NCBI GenBank assembly: GCA_963824645.1
Contig: CAWGQC010000005.1
Coordinates: 372,001 to 436,000, forward strand
Length of the DNA: 64,000 bases
DNA from: Bog-756 sp963824645
GTDB lineage: Bacteria; Actinomycetota; Acidimicrobiia; Acidimicrobiales; RAAP-2
Direction of reading: 5' to 3'
The position numbers and the translations under genes are program-made. The notes under the pieces are model-generated. The model did no database searches. It worked only from the letters and a program-made list of their open reading frames with translations, and was not told the DNA's origin. Numbering within the stretch: the first letter of the stretch is position 1; each line of letters begins with the position of its first letter. Positions 53,050 through 61,200 of the stretch are shown piece by piece.

Positions 53050-54438
53050 ATGACGTTCCGGACCCGGCTGGTGCTGACCGCCACCGCCGCCGTGTTGGTC
53101 GTGGTCGTCCTCGGCTCCCTGGCCACCTACATCGTGGCCGACAATGCCCTGGTCGGGTCGGTGGACGTCACTCTCAGCGGGCAGGCCCACGCCAGTGTCT
53201 CCGCCCAGCAGATCTATAACGCCTGTTCGGAAACCACATCAGGAGTGTGCACGCAAGCGGTGCTGGCCCCCGGCCAGATCGACAACGGCGACGTCCAGGT
53301 CCTCGTCGTCACCGGCCCCGTCCGTAGCGTGAGCACCAGCCAAGGGGCGGGACCGGAGGACTATTTCTCCACCAAGGTCGACGGCATGTCGGTGCGCGAA
53401 CTCATCTTTCCCCTGCAGCCCGACAGCATCTACCGGGGCAACCTGGGCCCGGTGGAGGTACCGGCCGGGGGCGGTGCCCTCCAGATCACCGCCCCTCTCA
53501 CCGGGGTCAACCAAGAGCTGGGGCGGCTGGCCATCGCCCTGTGGCTCATCGTGCTGGTGGGGATCAGCGTGGCCGTGCTGCTCGGCCTGGGCGTGGGGCG
53601 CACGGTGCTCGGACCGCTCAACAATCTGACCAGCACGGTCGAGGAGCTGGCCGACACCACCGACATGTCCAAGCGTCTGGATCCCGGGGGCTCGGACGAG
53701 CTCGGTCGCTTGCGACGGGCCTTCAACCGGCTGTTGGGTGCCCTCGACACGTCGCGGGAGAGTCAACGACAGCTCGTCCTGGACGCCTCCCACGAGCTGC
53801 GCACCCCGCTGACCAGTCTGCGAACCAACATGGAGGTGGCCCGCCGGCTGGAGGAGCTGGCTCCCGACGAACGTGAGGTGCTGATCGACGACGTCATCAC
53901 CCAGCTCGACGAGTTGACCACCCTGGTGGCCGACTTGGCCGAGCTGGCCCGGGGGGAACAGCCTCTGCTCACGGCCGGACCTGTCCGGCTCGATTCGATC
54001 GTTCTGGAGGCGGTGGGGGTGGCCACCACCCACGGTCGGAGCCGAGGGGTGATCTTCGATGCTCGGATCGCCCCCACCTGGGTATCGGGCTCGTCGGCCC
54101 GGATCGGCCGCGCCATCGGAAACCTGCTCGACAACGCCCTCAAATGGAGTCCGGACGGAGGCGTGGTCGAAGTGGCCTGCTCCAACGGCATGGTCATCGT
54201 GCGCGACCACGGACCCGGCGTCGAGGACAGCGACGTCAACTTCATCTTCGATCGCTTCTATCGGGCCCCCGGCGCCCGGGGAAAACCCGGTTCCGGACTG
54301 GGACTGGCCATCGTGGCCCAGGTGGCCCGGGACGAGGGCGGGCGGGTGGACGTCTACCGGGCCGAGGGCGGGGGCGCCGTCTTCCGGTTCAGCCTGCCCG
54401 AGGTGGAAGCCCCTCCGGGGGACGAGGACGAGGAGTGA
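53050..54438 (+). CDS. Sensor histidine kinase (MprB-like)
   Basis: A membrane sensor of 462 residues paired with the response regulator upstream. ATG at 53050 (MTFRTRL) starts the first membrane helix (residues 8-30). An extracytoplasmic sensor loop of about 130 residues follows, with two Cys (CSETTSGVC), then helix 2 (about 160-182), a HAMP linker, HisKA with H248 (DASHELRTPLTSL) and an HATPase domain. The ATPase domain has the N box N362 (NLLDNALKW), the G1 box DHGPGVEDSD and the G2 box GSGLGLAIV. The layout matches MprB, a sensor of envelope stress. The Cys pair in the sensor loop might form a disulfide. The signal is unknown. Confidence 0.92.
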   Translation: MTFRTRLVLTATAAVLVVVVLGSLATYIVADNALVGSVDVTLSGQAHASVSAQQIYNACSETTSGVCTQAVLAPGQIDNGDVQVLVVTGPVRSVSTSQGAGPEDYFSTKVDGMSVRELIFPLQPDSIYRGNLGPVEVPAGGGALQITAPLTGVNQELGRLAIALWLIVLVGISVAVLLGLGVGRTVLGPLNNLTSTVEELADTTDMSKRLDPGGSDELGRLRRAFNRLLGALDTSRESQRQLVLDASHELRTPLTSLRTNMEVARRLEELAPDEREVLIDDVITQLDELTTLVADLAELARGEQPLLTAGPVRLDSIVLEAVGVATTHGRSRGVIFDARIAPTWVSGSSARIGRAIGNLLDNALKWSPDGGVVEVACSNGMVIVRDHGPGVEDSDVNFIFDRFYRAPGARGKPGSGLGLAIVAQVARDEGGRVDVYRAEGGGAVFRFSLPEVEAPPGDEDEE

Positions 54439-54498
54439 AAGGGCTCGGCGGCGCGGCCCAGCCGGCCCCGACGCATGGCGCCAAACCACCTGTTCGGC

Positions 54499-54504
54499 TA
54501 GGGT
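54499..54504 (+). promoter_or_regulatory. Putative -10 element of the bS22 gene
   Basis: TAGGGT ends 10 bases before the ATG at 54515, with no ribosome binding site. The short mRNA would begin at or close to the start codon. Confidence 0.35.
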
Positions 54505-54514
54505 GCCCGTCGAG

Positions 54515-54616
54515 ATGGGATCGCTGATCAAGAAGCGCCGCAAGCGCATGCGCAAGAAAAAACACAAGAAGATGTTGAAGGCCACCCGCTGGCAACGGCG
54601 GGCCGCCGGCAAGTAG
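54515..54616 (+). CDS. Small ribosomal protein bS22 (AURKAIP1/COX24-like)
   Basis: A 33-residue, very basic protein that matches the actinobacterial small-subunit protein bS22, found between 16S rRNA helices near the decoding centre of mycobacterial ribosomes. It begins MGSLIKKRRKRM, has the KKKHKKMLKATRWQRR block and ends in GK, the family pattern. It is short enough to be missed by automatic gene finders. It is convergent with ispE and has its own -10-like site upstream. Confidence is high because the length and the sequence pattern both fit. Confidence 0.9.
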   Translation: MGSLIKKRRKRMRKKKHKKMLKATRWQRRAAGK

Positions 54617-54656
54617 ATCGGGGCAGACCGGATAGCACCGTTGGTTGGGGCCCCGC

Positions 54657-55469
54657 TCAGTCGAAGCTCGGGGTGGTCCTGACCGAAACGAGGGTCGCCT
54701 CGACCCCGTCCAGCTGGAGCGACCGACGGTCCCCCAGTCCCACCTCCTCCGGGGAACCCTCCACGAACCAGGTCGAGCCGCTGCCGGCCAGGAGCGCCGT
54801 CCTGCCGGTGACCTCCTCGAGGCGGACACGCCAGGCGGCCAGGCGCGGCTCGACGGCCACGGCCGCGGCCTCCAGGTCATTGTTGGTCGACCGGAGCGGG
54901 CCCCCTCCTCGGCCCGATGCCCGCTCGTCCCAGGCCCGGTAGACGGCGGCCGTCTCCACCCCGAAAGGCACCAGCAACAGGGTGAAGCGACGATCGACGT
55001 AGGGCAGCGTCTCCACCTCCTCGCCCACCCCGCGGACCAGAGCCCGACCCCCGACCACGCAGAAGGGGACGTCGGCGCCCAGGCGGACGGCCAGGTCGTC
55101 ATGGACGGCCCCGGCCCACCGCAGGATGGCGGCAGCGTCTGCCGAACCTCCGCCCAGCCCGGCCCCGGGGGGAATCCGCTTGACAACATGGACCCGGGCC
55201 CGGCGGCCGGTGCCAGCCAGAGCCCGGGCCACCAGATTGTCGGCCCCCACCGAGATCGGCGTCGGAGGCCAGCCCGCCGAGCCGGCCGGATCGGTCGAGA
55301 TGGTCAGTCCGTCGCCTTCCCCCAGCTGGAGTGTGTCCATCAGGTCGACGGTCACCATCTCGGACTCGAGGAGGTGATAGCCGTCGCGCCGGGTACCGGT
55401 GATACGCAGAGACAAAGTGAGCTTGGCCGGCGCCCACAGCTGTGCCGGCTCCGGAGACGAGGCGGGCAC
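54657..55469 (-). CDS. ispE: 4-(cytidine 5'-diphospho)-2-C-methyl-D-erythritol kinase
   Basis: A GHMP-family kinase of the non-mevalonate isoprenoid pathway that phosphorylates the 2-OH of CDP-methylerythritol. It has 270 residues. The catalytic Lys is K16 in APAKLTLSL, the GYHLLES substrate motif follows, and the ATP loop is PPGAGLGGGSADAA at 101-114. A C-terminal GSGSTWF segment matches GHMP motif 3. The start is GTG at 55469, 3 bases after the rsmA stop, so it is co-transcribed with rsmA and the RlpA-like gene, as in mycobacteria. Confidence 0.95.
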   Translation of the reverse strand: MPASSPEPAQLWAPAKLTLSLRITGTRRDGYHLLESEMVTVDLMDTLQLGEGDGLTISTDPAGSAGWPPTPISVGADNLVARALAGTGRRARVHVVKRIPPGAGLGGGSADAAAILRWAGAVHDDLAVRLGADVPFCVVGGRALVRGVGEEVETLPYVDRRFTLLLVPFGVETAAVYRAWDERASGRGGGPLRSTNNDLEAAAVAVEPRLAAWRVRLEEVTGRTALLAGSGSTWFVEGSPEEVGLGDRRSLQLDGVEATLVSVRTTPSFD

Positions 55470-55472
55470 CAG

Positions 55473-56351
55473 TCAGGATCCTGTCGGGGGTTGGACCGGC
55501 CCGGGGGCAAGCCCCCAGGCGGACAGCCGCTCCCACTGGGCCAGATCGAGTTCCTCGGCCCGGGCCGTCGGCTCGATGCCGGCCCCGGCGAAAGCTTCGG
55601 GCGAGACGTGACCCTCCAGAGAACGCCGGAGCATCTTGCGTCGGTGGGCGAATCCGGCCCGGACCAAGGAGAAGATCGCCTCATAGCGCGCCGAACCCTT
55701 CCCCTCCAGGACCTTCCCTCCATCCTCGGTCCGTCGGTCCAATCGGACGAGAACCGACTCCACCCGGGGGCGGGGGATGAAGACGGCGGCCGGTACCCGA
55801 CCGACCAGGGCCGCACGGGCCCAGTAAGCCACTTTCACCGACACGGCCCCGTAGGCCTTGTCCCCCACGGTGGCGGCCAACCGCTCCCCCACCTCCCGTT
55901 GGACCATCACCAACAGGGTCGACACCTGGGGGGCGTCCTCGAGCACACCGATGACCAGCGGGACAGCCACGTTGTAGGGGAGGTTGGCCACCAGCGTCCA
56001 TGGCCCGCCGGCTGAACCGTCAGGGGCCAACAGCTGGGACCAGTCGACGGCCAGGGCGTCGGCTTCGATCACCCGCACACCCCTCGGCTCGACCTGCTCC
56101 CGCAGTACGGGGAGCACTCCCCGGTCGATCTCCAGGGCGGTGACGTCGGCGCCGGCATCGGCCAGGGCCAGGGTGAGGGAGCCCAGTCCGGCCCCGATCT
56201 CGATCACCCGCTGCCCGGGGGTGACTCCGGCCAGGCGGACGATCCGGCGGACGGTGTTGCCGTCGGCGACGAAGTTCTGGCCGAGGGCGCGGCTGGGTCG
56301 CAGGTCGTGGCTGTCCAACATCTGGCGGATCTCCGTTGGACCGTGCGTCAC
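55473..56351 (-). CDS. rsmA: 16S rRNA dimethyladenosine transferase
   Basis: A SAM-dependent methyltransferase that dimethylates two adenosines near the 3' end of 16S rRNA in late small-subunit maturation; 292 residues. RALGQNFVAD at 21-30, the SAM loop EIGAGLGSLT at 51-60, the acidic EID at 74-76 and the catalytic NLPY at 123-126 are all present. The C-terminal domain has the expected helical layout. It lies between the RlpA-like gene (88 bases upstream) and ispE, so it belongs to the operon behind the structured leader at 57082-57419. Confidence 0.96.
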   Translation of the reverse strand: MTHGPTEIRQMLDSHDLRPSRALGQNFVADGNTVRRIVRLAGVTPGQRVIEIGAGLGSLTLALADAGADVTALEIDRGVLPVLREQVEPRGVRVIEADALAVDWSQLLAPDGSAGGPWTLVANLPYNVAVPLVIGVLEDAPQVSTLLVMVQREVGERLAATVGDKAYGAVSVKVAYWARAALVGRVPAAVFIPRPRVESVLVRLDRRTEDGGKVLEGKGSARYEAIFSLVRAGFAHRRKMLRRSLEGHVSPEAFAGAGIEPTARAEELDLAQWERLSAWGLAPGPVQPPTGS

Positions 56352-56439
56352 CGAGCCAGTGTCTCACTCACGGCCGACCCGATCCGGCCCGGCCGGCACC
56401 ACGGGGCCGCCAGCCTGAAGCCGTGGACGGTGACCGCCC

Positions 56440-57081
56440 CTACCAACTGAGCCGGGCGTCGATCACACCTTGTCCGAGAGGTGCGATTTCGGCGAAGGTG
56501 ACCGTCGAGAGGTCGATGGCCCGCGCCGTGTCCGCTTCGCGGTCGTTGACCACGCAGCTCACCGAGGCACCGTTGGCCGGATTGGTGATGCGGACGACCG
56601 TGCCGAAAGGCAACCACGGGCTGGCACATTGGCCGGCGGGATGGGCGTAGTAGGTGACCTGGCCCATCATGGCCACGTCGGCCACCGGGTCGGTCGGGGT
56701 AGCACCGGCGTTGGTGACCGATGGCGGAGACGGCGCGCTCGGGGCCGGGCCGGTCGTCGTGGTGGACGTCGGAGGTACGGCGACCAAGGAGGTCGAAGAT
56801 TCCGGAGCTGGATGGGCCACTGACGGCGATGCGGTCGCCCGGGGCGGCGGTCGGCCTTCGACGTCCTGTGCTCTACCCGGCCTTGGCCACGGCTCGGGCA
56901 CTCGCCTCCTCCGTTGGACATGCGAGGCGACGACCAAGCGGCCGCTGGCCCGATCGACCTCCGGGCCACCCCGGCGGTCATGCGGGTGCCAGGAGCGGGC
57001 CGGCGGCTCGTCCTTAGCCGGCCGCGAGGCGGCGCCGGCGTCGGGCTCGTTGTGGATCAACAGCAAAGGAGCGACCAGCAC
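56440..57081 (-). CDS. RlpA-like double-psi beta-barrel wall protein
   Basis: An exported or membrane-anchored protein with a C-terminal double-psi beta-barrel of the RlpA/3D type (about residues 140-213: GQVTYYAHPAGQC, PFGTVVRITN, VVNDRE, IDLS). Such domains bind or cut peptidoglycan glycan strands. The catalytic-type Asp and His are present (YAHP and NDRE regions), with two Cys that may pair. A long Pro/Ala/Ser/Thr linker precedes it. GTG at 57081 is the first ordinary start but gives a short N-terminal hydrophobic stretch. CTG at 57141, behind GAGGAG, would give a full Arg-rich signal anchor. The place of the gene is that of rpfB in mycobacteria. Confidence 0.75.
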   Translation of the reverse strand: MLVAPLLLIHNEPDAGAASRPAKDEPPARSWHPHDRRGGPEVDRASGRLVVASHVQRRRRVPEPWPRPGRAQDVEGRPPPRATASPSVAHPAPESSTSLVAVPPTSTTTTGPAPSAPSPPSVTNAGATPTDPVADVAMMGQVTYYAHPAGQCASPWLPFGTVVRITNPANGASVSCVVNDREADTARAIDLSTVTFAEIAPLGQGVIDARLSW

Positions 57082-57419
57082 GGAGCCGCACAGGAGCAGG
57101 GCAGCGCCGGGCCGGCCTCCTCTCCGGATTCTGGTCGTCAGTACTCCACTCTCCTCGTGTGACGGACAGGCCGGCCACCGGGTCTATGCACCCGAGGGCA
57201 CCCGGAACCTCCACACCCCGATGGGGCGGAGGGGGCCGTCTCCTCCAAGCAGGCCCCAGATGCGCCCGACAGTCGCACTCCGAGATCAAACAGGACGACC
57301 GCTGAAGTCGGTCGTCCGCCTCCGGGACGTTAGGCGGGGGTCCTCCCGGTTATCAAACCCGGGGGGGACGATCCTGCGCTGACCTGGGCTTCCCGCTCCG
57401 TGGAGCCCTGGGAGGGGGC
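57082..57419 (-). promoter_or_regulatory. Structured leader / probable attenuator upstream of the RlpA-like gene
   Basis: This 338-base region between the tatD stop and the RlpA-like gene holds at least five hairpins on the minus strand. Examples are the CCCGG/CCGGG hairpin (57345-57363), CCGCC/GGCGG (57316-57337), a strong terminator (57283-57317), and further stems with GGGGCC, CCTCC and CCGGGT arms toward 57141. The second hairpin and the terminator share two bases, so they could exclude each other. Premature termination with a release signal is inferred. An RNA switch was reported for the matching rpfB-ksgA-ispE operon of M. tuberculosis, but I did not check that this leader is related. 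Confidence 0.5.
57283..57317 (-). terminator. Intrinsic terminator in the leader
   Basis: On the minus strand GGACGACCG and CGGTCGTCC make a perfect 9-base stem with loop ACTTCAG, followed by TGTTTGATC. It would stop transcription coming from metG-tatD before the RlpA-like gene. Confidence 0.65.
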
Positions 57420-58313
57420 TCAGGTCGACCGAGGAGCAGTGAGAGCGAAGAGGGACAGGGCGTTGGCTGTCGAGGCCTCGGCCACGGTGGCGGCGTCCAC
57501 CCCTTTGACCTGGGCCACCGCCGCGCCGACCAGAGGGACCCGGGCCGGCTCGTTGGCTGTCCCACGATGGGGTACCGGGGTCAGAAAGGGCGAATCGGTC
57601 TCCACCAGCAGTCGGTCCATGGGGCACAGGGCGGCCGCCTGGCGGACATCGGACGCATTCTTGAAGGTCACCACGCCGCTGAAGGACAACCGGGCTCCAA
57701 GGTCGAGGCAGCGCCGGGCCTCCTCGGGTCCGCCGGTAAAGCAGTGGACCACCGTCCGCTCCGGCATCCCCTGGGCCCTGAGGATGTCGATGGTGTCGTC
57801 CCAGGCCTCGCGGGTGTGGATGACCAGGGCCTTGTCGTAGCGGTGGGCCAGCTCGATCTGGCTGGCGAAGGCTTCCCTCTGTTGGGGTCGGGGGGAATGG
57901 TCGTAGTGGTAGTCGAGACCGCATTCGCCGATGCCGACCACCACCGGTTGCTCCTCCGTGGATGTCGATGGCGGTGCGGTGCCGAGCTCCGTCTGCAGCA
58001 GGGCATCGAGGGAGTCCACCCCGTTGGAGGCATCGTGGGGATGGAGGCCCACCGTGGCCCAGATCTCGATGCCTTCGGCCACCGCCACCGCTCCGGGTTG
58101 GCGCAGTGACCGGACCAGGGTCACCGCCTCGGTCGAGGAACCGGCGTTGGTGCCGATGCACACCATCCTGCTCACCCCCGATTCGGCCGCCCGGGCCATG
58201 GCCGCAGCCAAACGGGTGGCGTGGGCACCGGGCTCGGTCGACTGGCCATCGGCACCGAACTCGTCCTGGAGATGGCAGTGGGAATCGAACCACTCGATGA
58301 CGGCGTCACGCAT
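57420..58313 (-). CDS. tatD: TatD-family metal-dependent hydrolase
   Basis: A TIM-barrel metal-dependent hydrolase or nuclease of 297 residues. The first metal site is DSHCHLQ near residue 10. Later metal ligands include GECGLDYHYD, VIHTREAWDD, VHCFTGGPEE and the final VETDSPFLTP, all typical of TatD/YcfH. ATG at 58313 is 15 bases after the metG stop, and the two form the usual actinobacterial pair metG-tatD. Quality control of DNA or D-amino acyl/peptide substrates has been proposed for the family; the role here is not shown. Its stop is followed by the structured leader at 57082-57419. Confidence 0.94.
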   Translation of the reverse strand: MRDAVIEWFDSHCHLQDEFGADGQSTEPGAHATRLAAAMARAAESGVSRMVCIGTNAGSSTEAVTLVRSLRQPGAVAVAEGIEIWATVGLHPHDASNGVDSLDALLQTELGTAPPSTSTEEQPVVVGIGECGLDYHYDHSPRPQQREAFASQIELAHRYDKALVIHTREAWDDTIDILRAQGMPERTVVHCFTGGPEEARRCLDLGARLSFSGVVTFKNASDVRQAAALCPMDRLLVETDSPFLTPVPHRGTANEPARVPLVGAAVAQVKGVDAATVAEASTANALSLFALTAPRST

Positions 58314-58328
58314 GGCTGGTCGGTCCCG

Positions 58329-59837
58329 TCAGGACTTGCGCCGGGGGAAGAGGGGAGCACCCTTCTCGACGCGGCGACCTGGCGGATACAGCCCCCATCG
58401 GCCCTCCCCGGGCAGGCGTCGGTCGGCCGGTGAGCCATCCAGCCCGATCCTCGCCCATATCGTTTCCGCCGTGGCCGGCATGACCGGAACGATGAGCAGT
58501 GACACGATGCGGAGCACCTCGAGAGCGCTCCCCATGACGGCGTCGACCTCGGGCCCCGGATCCGACTTCCAGGGTTCGGCCGCCTCCAACTCGGCGTTGG
58601 TCTCGCGGAGGAGACGCCACGTGGCCTCGAGGGCCAGGTGCGGCTGCCCGGCGCCCCACGCCACGGTGGCCTCGTCCAAGACATCGCCGGCCACGCCGGC
58701 CAACCGGCTGTCGGCCCGGGCCGCGGGCCCGATCCCCCCGCACTTGGACCCGACCACGGTGGCCACCCGCGACAGCAGATTGCCCAAATTGTTGGCCAGG
58801 TCGGCGTTGTAGCGGGCGGTGATCCCCTCGGCGGAGAAGTCGCCGTCCGATCCCAGGGGCGTGTCGCGCACCAGGTAGTAACGGACGGGATCCACGCCGT
58901 ACTCGGCGGTGAGCTCGCCCGGCGTGATCTGGTTGAGGCTGGACTTGGACATCTTCTCGCCGCCGACCAGTAACCAACCGTGCACTTGGATGTGGGCCGG
59001 TGGATCGATACCGGCGGCCATGCACATGGCCGGCCACCACACGCAGTGGAACCGGATGATTTCCTTGCCGATCAGATGGTGGACGGCCGGCCACCACGCC
59101 TCGAAACGCGCCTCGTCCTCCCCGTACCCGATGGCGGTCACGTAGTTGATGAGAGCGTCGTACCAGACGTAGAAGACATGCTTCTCGTCCCAGGGGACGG
59201 ACACCCCCCAGTCGATGGAGGTGCGGGTGATCGAGATGTCACGGAGCCCGCCCTCGATGAAACGCAGAGCCTCGTTGCGCTTCGACTCGGGGACCACGGC
59301 GTTGGGGTTGGCTCCGTACCATTCGATGAGCTGCTGTTCGAATGCGCTCAGACGGAAGAAGTAGTTCTCCTCCTCGAGCTCCTCCACCGGTGTGCGGTGG
59401 ATGGGGCACAAGCCGCCGTCGATGAGTTCATCCTCCCCGTAGTACTGCTCGCAGGCCACGCAGTAGAGGCCCCGGTAGGTGTCCTTGTAGATGAAGCCGT
59501 TGTCGTAGATCTGACCCAGGAACCTCTGGACCGCCCGGTGATGGCGAGGCTCGCTGGTCCTGATGAAATCATCGTTGGCGATGCCCAGGTCGGCCCAGGC
59601 AGAGAGGAATCGGGGCGCCAGCTGGTCGGTCCAGGCTTGCGGGCTGAGCCCGTGCTGTTCGGCGGCGCGGGCCACTTTCTGGCCGTGCTCGTCGTTCCCG
59701 GTGAGGAAGAAGACCTCGTCCCCGATCAGGCGGTGCCAGCGAGCCAGGGCGTCGGCGTTCACCGTCGAATAGGCGTGACCGACGTGCGGCGCGTCGTTGA
59801 CGTAATAGATAGGGGTGGTGATGTAGTAGCGGGACAT
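58329..59837 (-). CDS. metG: Methionine-tRNA ligase
   Basis: A class I aminoacyl-tRNA synthetase of 502 residues that charges tRNA-Met. It has the HIGH-like element HVGHAYSTV near residue 18, the Cys/His knuckle region CVACEQYY...CPIHRTP, the WW-type Met-binding strand region and the KMSKS loop GGEKMSKSSL. The C-terminal anticodon-binding helical domain is present, but there is no EMAP/tRNA-binding extension, as in other actinobacteria. ATG at 59837 has TACGCT at 59846-59851, 8 bases upstream, and no clear ribosome binding site. It is the first gene of the minus-strand operon with tatD. Confidence 0.96.
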   Translation of the reverse strand: MSRYYITTPIYYVNDAPHVGHAYSTVNADALARWHRLIGDEVFFLTGNDEHGQKVARAAEQHGLSPQAWTDQLAPRFLSAWADLGIANDDFIRTSEPRHHRAVQRFLGQIYDNGFIYKDTYRGLYCVACEQYYGEDELIDGGLCPIHRTPVEELEEENYFFRLSAFEQQLIEWYGANPNAVVPESKRNEALRFIEGGLRDISITRTSIDWGVSVPWDEKHVFYVWYDALINYVTAIGYGEDEARFEAWWPAVHHLIGKEIIRFHCVWWPAMCMAAGIDPPAHIQVHGWLLVGGEKMSKSSLNQITPGELTAEYGVDPVRYYLVRDTPLGSDGDFSAEGITARYNADLANNLGNLLSRVATVVGSKCGGIGPAARADSRLAGVAGDVLDEATVAWGAGQPHLALEATWRLLRETNAELEAAEPWKSDPGPEVDAVMGSALEVLRIVSLLIVPVMPATAETIWARIGLDGSPADRRLPGEGRWGLYPPGRRVEKGAPLFPRRKS

Positions 59838-59845
59838 TTCCCGTT

Positions 59846-59851
59846 AGCGTA
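59846..59851 (-). promoter_or_regulatory. Putative -10 element of metG
   Basis: On the minus strand TACGCT ends 8 bases before the ATG at 59837, so the metG mRNA may start at its start codon. Confidence 0.4.
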
Positions 59852-59988
59852 CTGATTCGGAGGATCCCGGCCTACGGAGTGCCGGGTTGGGCTGATCCTG
59901 GGCCGACCGGCGACGCCGACCCTAGGATGCAACCACTCCCGAGGGTGCTTCCGACTCCCGGTTCCGCCCAATTCCAACCCCACCACTC

Positions 59989-60468
59989 GTGTCCCGACCC
60001 CCCGCACCCGCTCCCGACCAACCGGAGACCGACCAGCCCCCACCGACGGCGGTACCTCCCCAGCGCCAGCAACGGGTGGGCGCCTACGGCCTCTGCGAGG
60101 AGGGGGGACAGGTGCTCCTGGTGCGAGCGGCTTCCTATCTCACCGTGGCGGGACGCTGGTTTCTACCCGGCGGCGGCATCAACCACGGCGAGGACCCGGA
60201 GACCGCTCTCCGTCGCGAATTCAAGGAGGAGACGGGGCTCGACGTGGTGGTGGGTGATCTGCGCGGTGTTCTGTCCGATGTCTTTCCCCTTCCCAACGGG
60301 AGGAGTCTGCACACGGTGCGCATCATCTATGGCATCGCCTCGTTCGGAGGCACGCTCCGCGATGAAACGGACGGTTCGTCGGATGCGGCCCGATGGGCAC
60401 CGATCCCCGGTGTCTTCGACCTACCCCTCTCCCCCTACGTGGAACGCGCTCTTCGCCAACTGCGCTGA
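59989..60468 (+). CDS. Nudix hydrolase
   Basis: A small pyrophosphohydrolase of 159 residues, acting on nucleoside-diphosphate-linked compounds. The Nudix box is complete: GGGINHGEDPETALRREF then KEETGL (G-x5-E-x7-REUxEExGU). It starts with a Pro-rich tail of about 25 residues that is not part of the domain; GTG at 59989 is the first in-frame start, though a start nearer the domain would be possible. It is convergent with msrA and shares a hairpin at 60467-60497 with it. The substrate cannot be told from sequence. Confidence 0.88.
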   Translation: MSRPPAPAPDQPETDQPPPTAVPPQRQQRVGAYGLCEEGGQVLLVRAASYLTVAGRWFLPGGGINHGEDPETALRREFKEETGLDVVVGDLRGVLSDVFPLPNGRSLHTVRIIYGIASFGGTLRDETDGSSDAARWAPIPGVFDLPLSPYVERALRQLR

Positions 60469-60497
60469 CGGTGGGTGCGGCCGCAACTTCCACCGTC
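60467..60497. terminator. Bidirectional hairpin between the Nudix gene and msrA
   Basis: GACGGTGG (60467-60474) and CCACCGTC (60490-60497) form a perfect 8-base stem around a 15-base loop that contains GCGGCCGC. The flanking genes converge on it, so it could end both transcripts. Confidence 0.5.
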
Positions 60498-60529
60498 CGT
60501 TCATCATCTCCCTTCGGGTGCCCCTCCCC

Positions 60530-61072
60530 TCACCAATTGGCTACGTGGCAGCCACCGAACCCGTTCTTTTCGGTATAGCGCTGGTGGTACTCCTCGGCCG
60601 GCCAGAAGGTGGTGGCCGCCACCACCTCGGTCACGATGGGCCGCGTGAAACGCCCCCGGTACTCCTCCAGCGAAGCTCGGGCCACCTTCAACTGGGCGTC
60701 GTCATGAACGAAGACGGCTGAGCGGTACTGGGTGCCGCGGTCGGGACCCTGCCGGTTGACCGTGGTGGGGTCGTGGTGGCGCCAGAACTCCCCGAGGAGA
60801 GTTGCGAACGAGACCCGGTCGGGGTCGAAGGTGACCAGCACGGCCTCGGCGTGACCGGTCCTGCCCCGGCACACCTGCTCGTAGGTCGGAAGGTCCACCT
60901 GACCACCCTCGTAGCCGGAAATGGCGTCCTCCACACCGGGGATGGCCCGGAAGAACTCCTCCACTCCCCAGAAGCACCCGGCGGCGAAGGCGGCTCTGTC
61001 CGATCCCTCAGGGATATCGTCGGGGGCAATGCCCGGCGCCCGGGTCTTGTCCTTCTCACCTCTTCCGAACAT
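60530..61072 (-). CDS. msrA: Peptide methionine (S)-S-oxide reductase
   Basis: Reduces Met-S-sulfoxide in proteins; 180 residues. The catalytic motif GCFWG has Cys 33; EEFFRAIPGV, YEGG, YEQVCRGRTGHAEAV and FWRHHDPTT follow the family pattern. The C-terminal NGFGGCHVANW provides a resolving Cys. The start is ATG at 61072, 7 bases after a GGAG. It is convergent with the Nudix gene, and no msrB is seen nearby. Cytoplasmic, since no signal peptide is present. Confidence 0.96.
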   Translation of the reverse strand: MFGRGEKDKTRAPGIAPDDIPEGSDRAAFAAGCFWGVEEFFRAIPGVEDAISGYEGGQVDLPTYEQVCRGRTGHAEAVLVTFDPDRVSFATLLGEFWRHHDPTTVNRQGPDRGTQYRSAVFVHDDAQLKVARASLEEYRGRFTRPIVTEVVAATTFWPAEEYHQRYTEKNGFGGCHVANW

Positions 61073-61200
61073 CGCCTACTCCATCACCGTCGCCACTGTC
61101 GCAGGTTGTCCCACTGTGCCAGCCTGGCCCCCGGTCGGTCTCCTGGCAAAGGTGGCGCCCGGCGGCCCGCCGCCCCGGCGCCCCGCCGCCTTGGGGACGG

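Noticed and set aside
57082..57419. Possible ydaO-type (c-di-AMP) riboswitch
   Set aside because: A GAGCGGG and a GCCTAAC are present, but the order and the GGGGTGAATC element of that class are missing; kept only as an unclassified leader.
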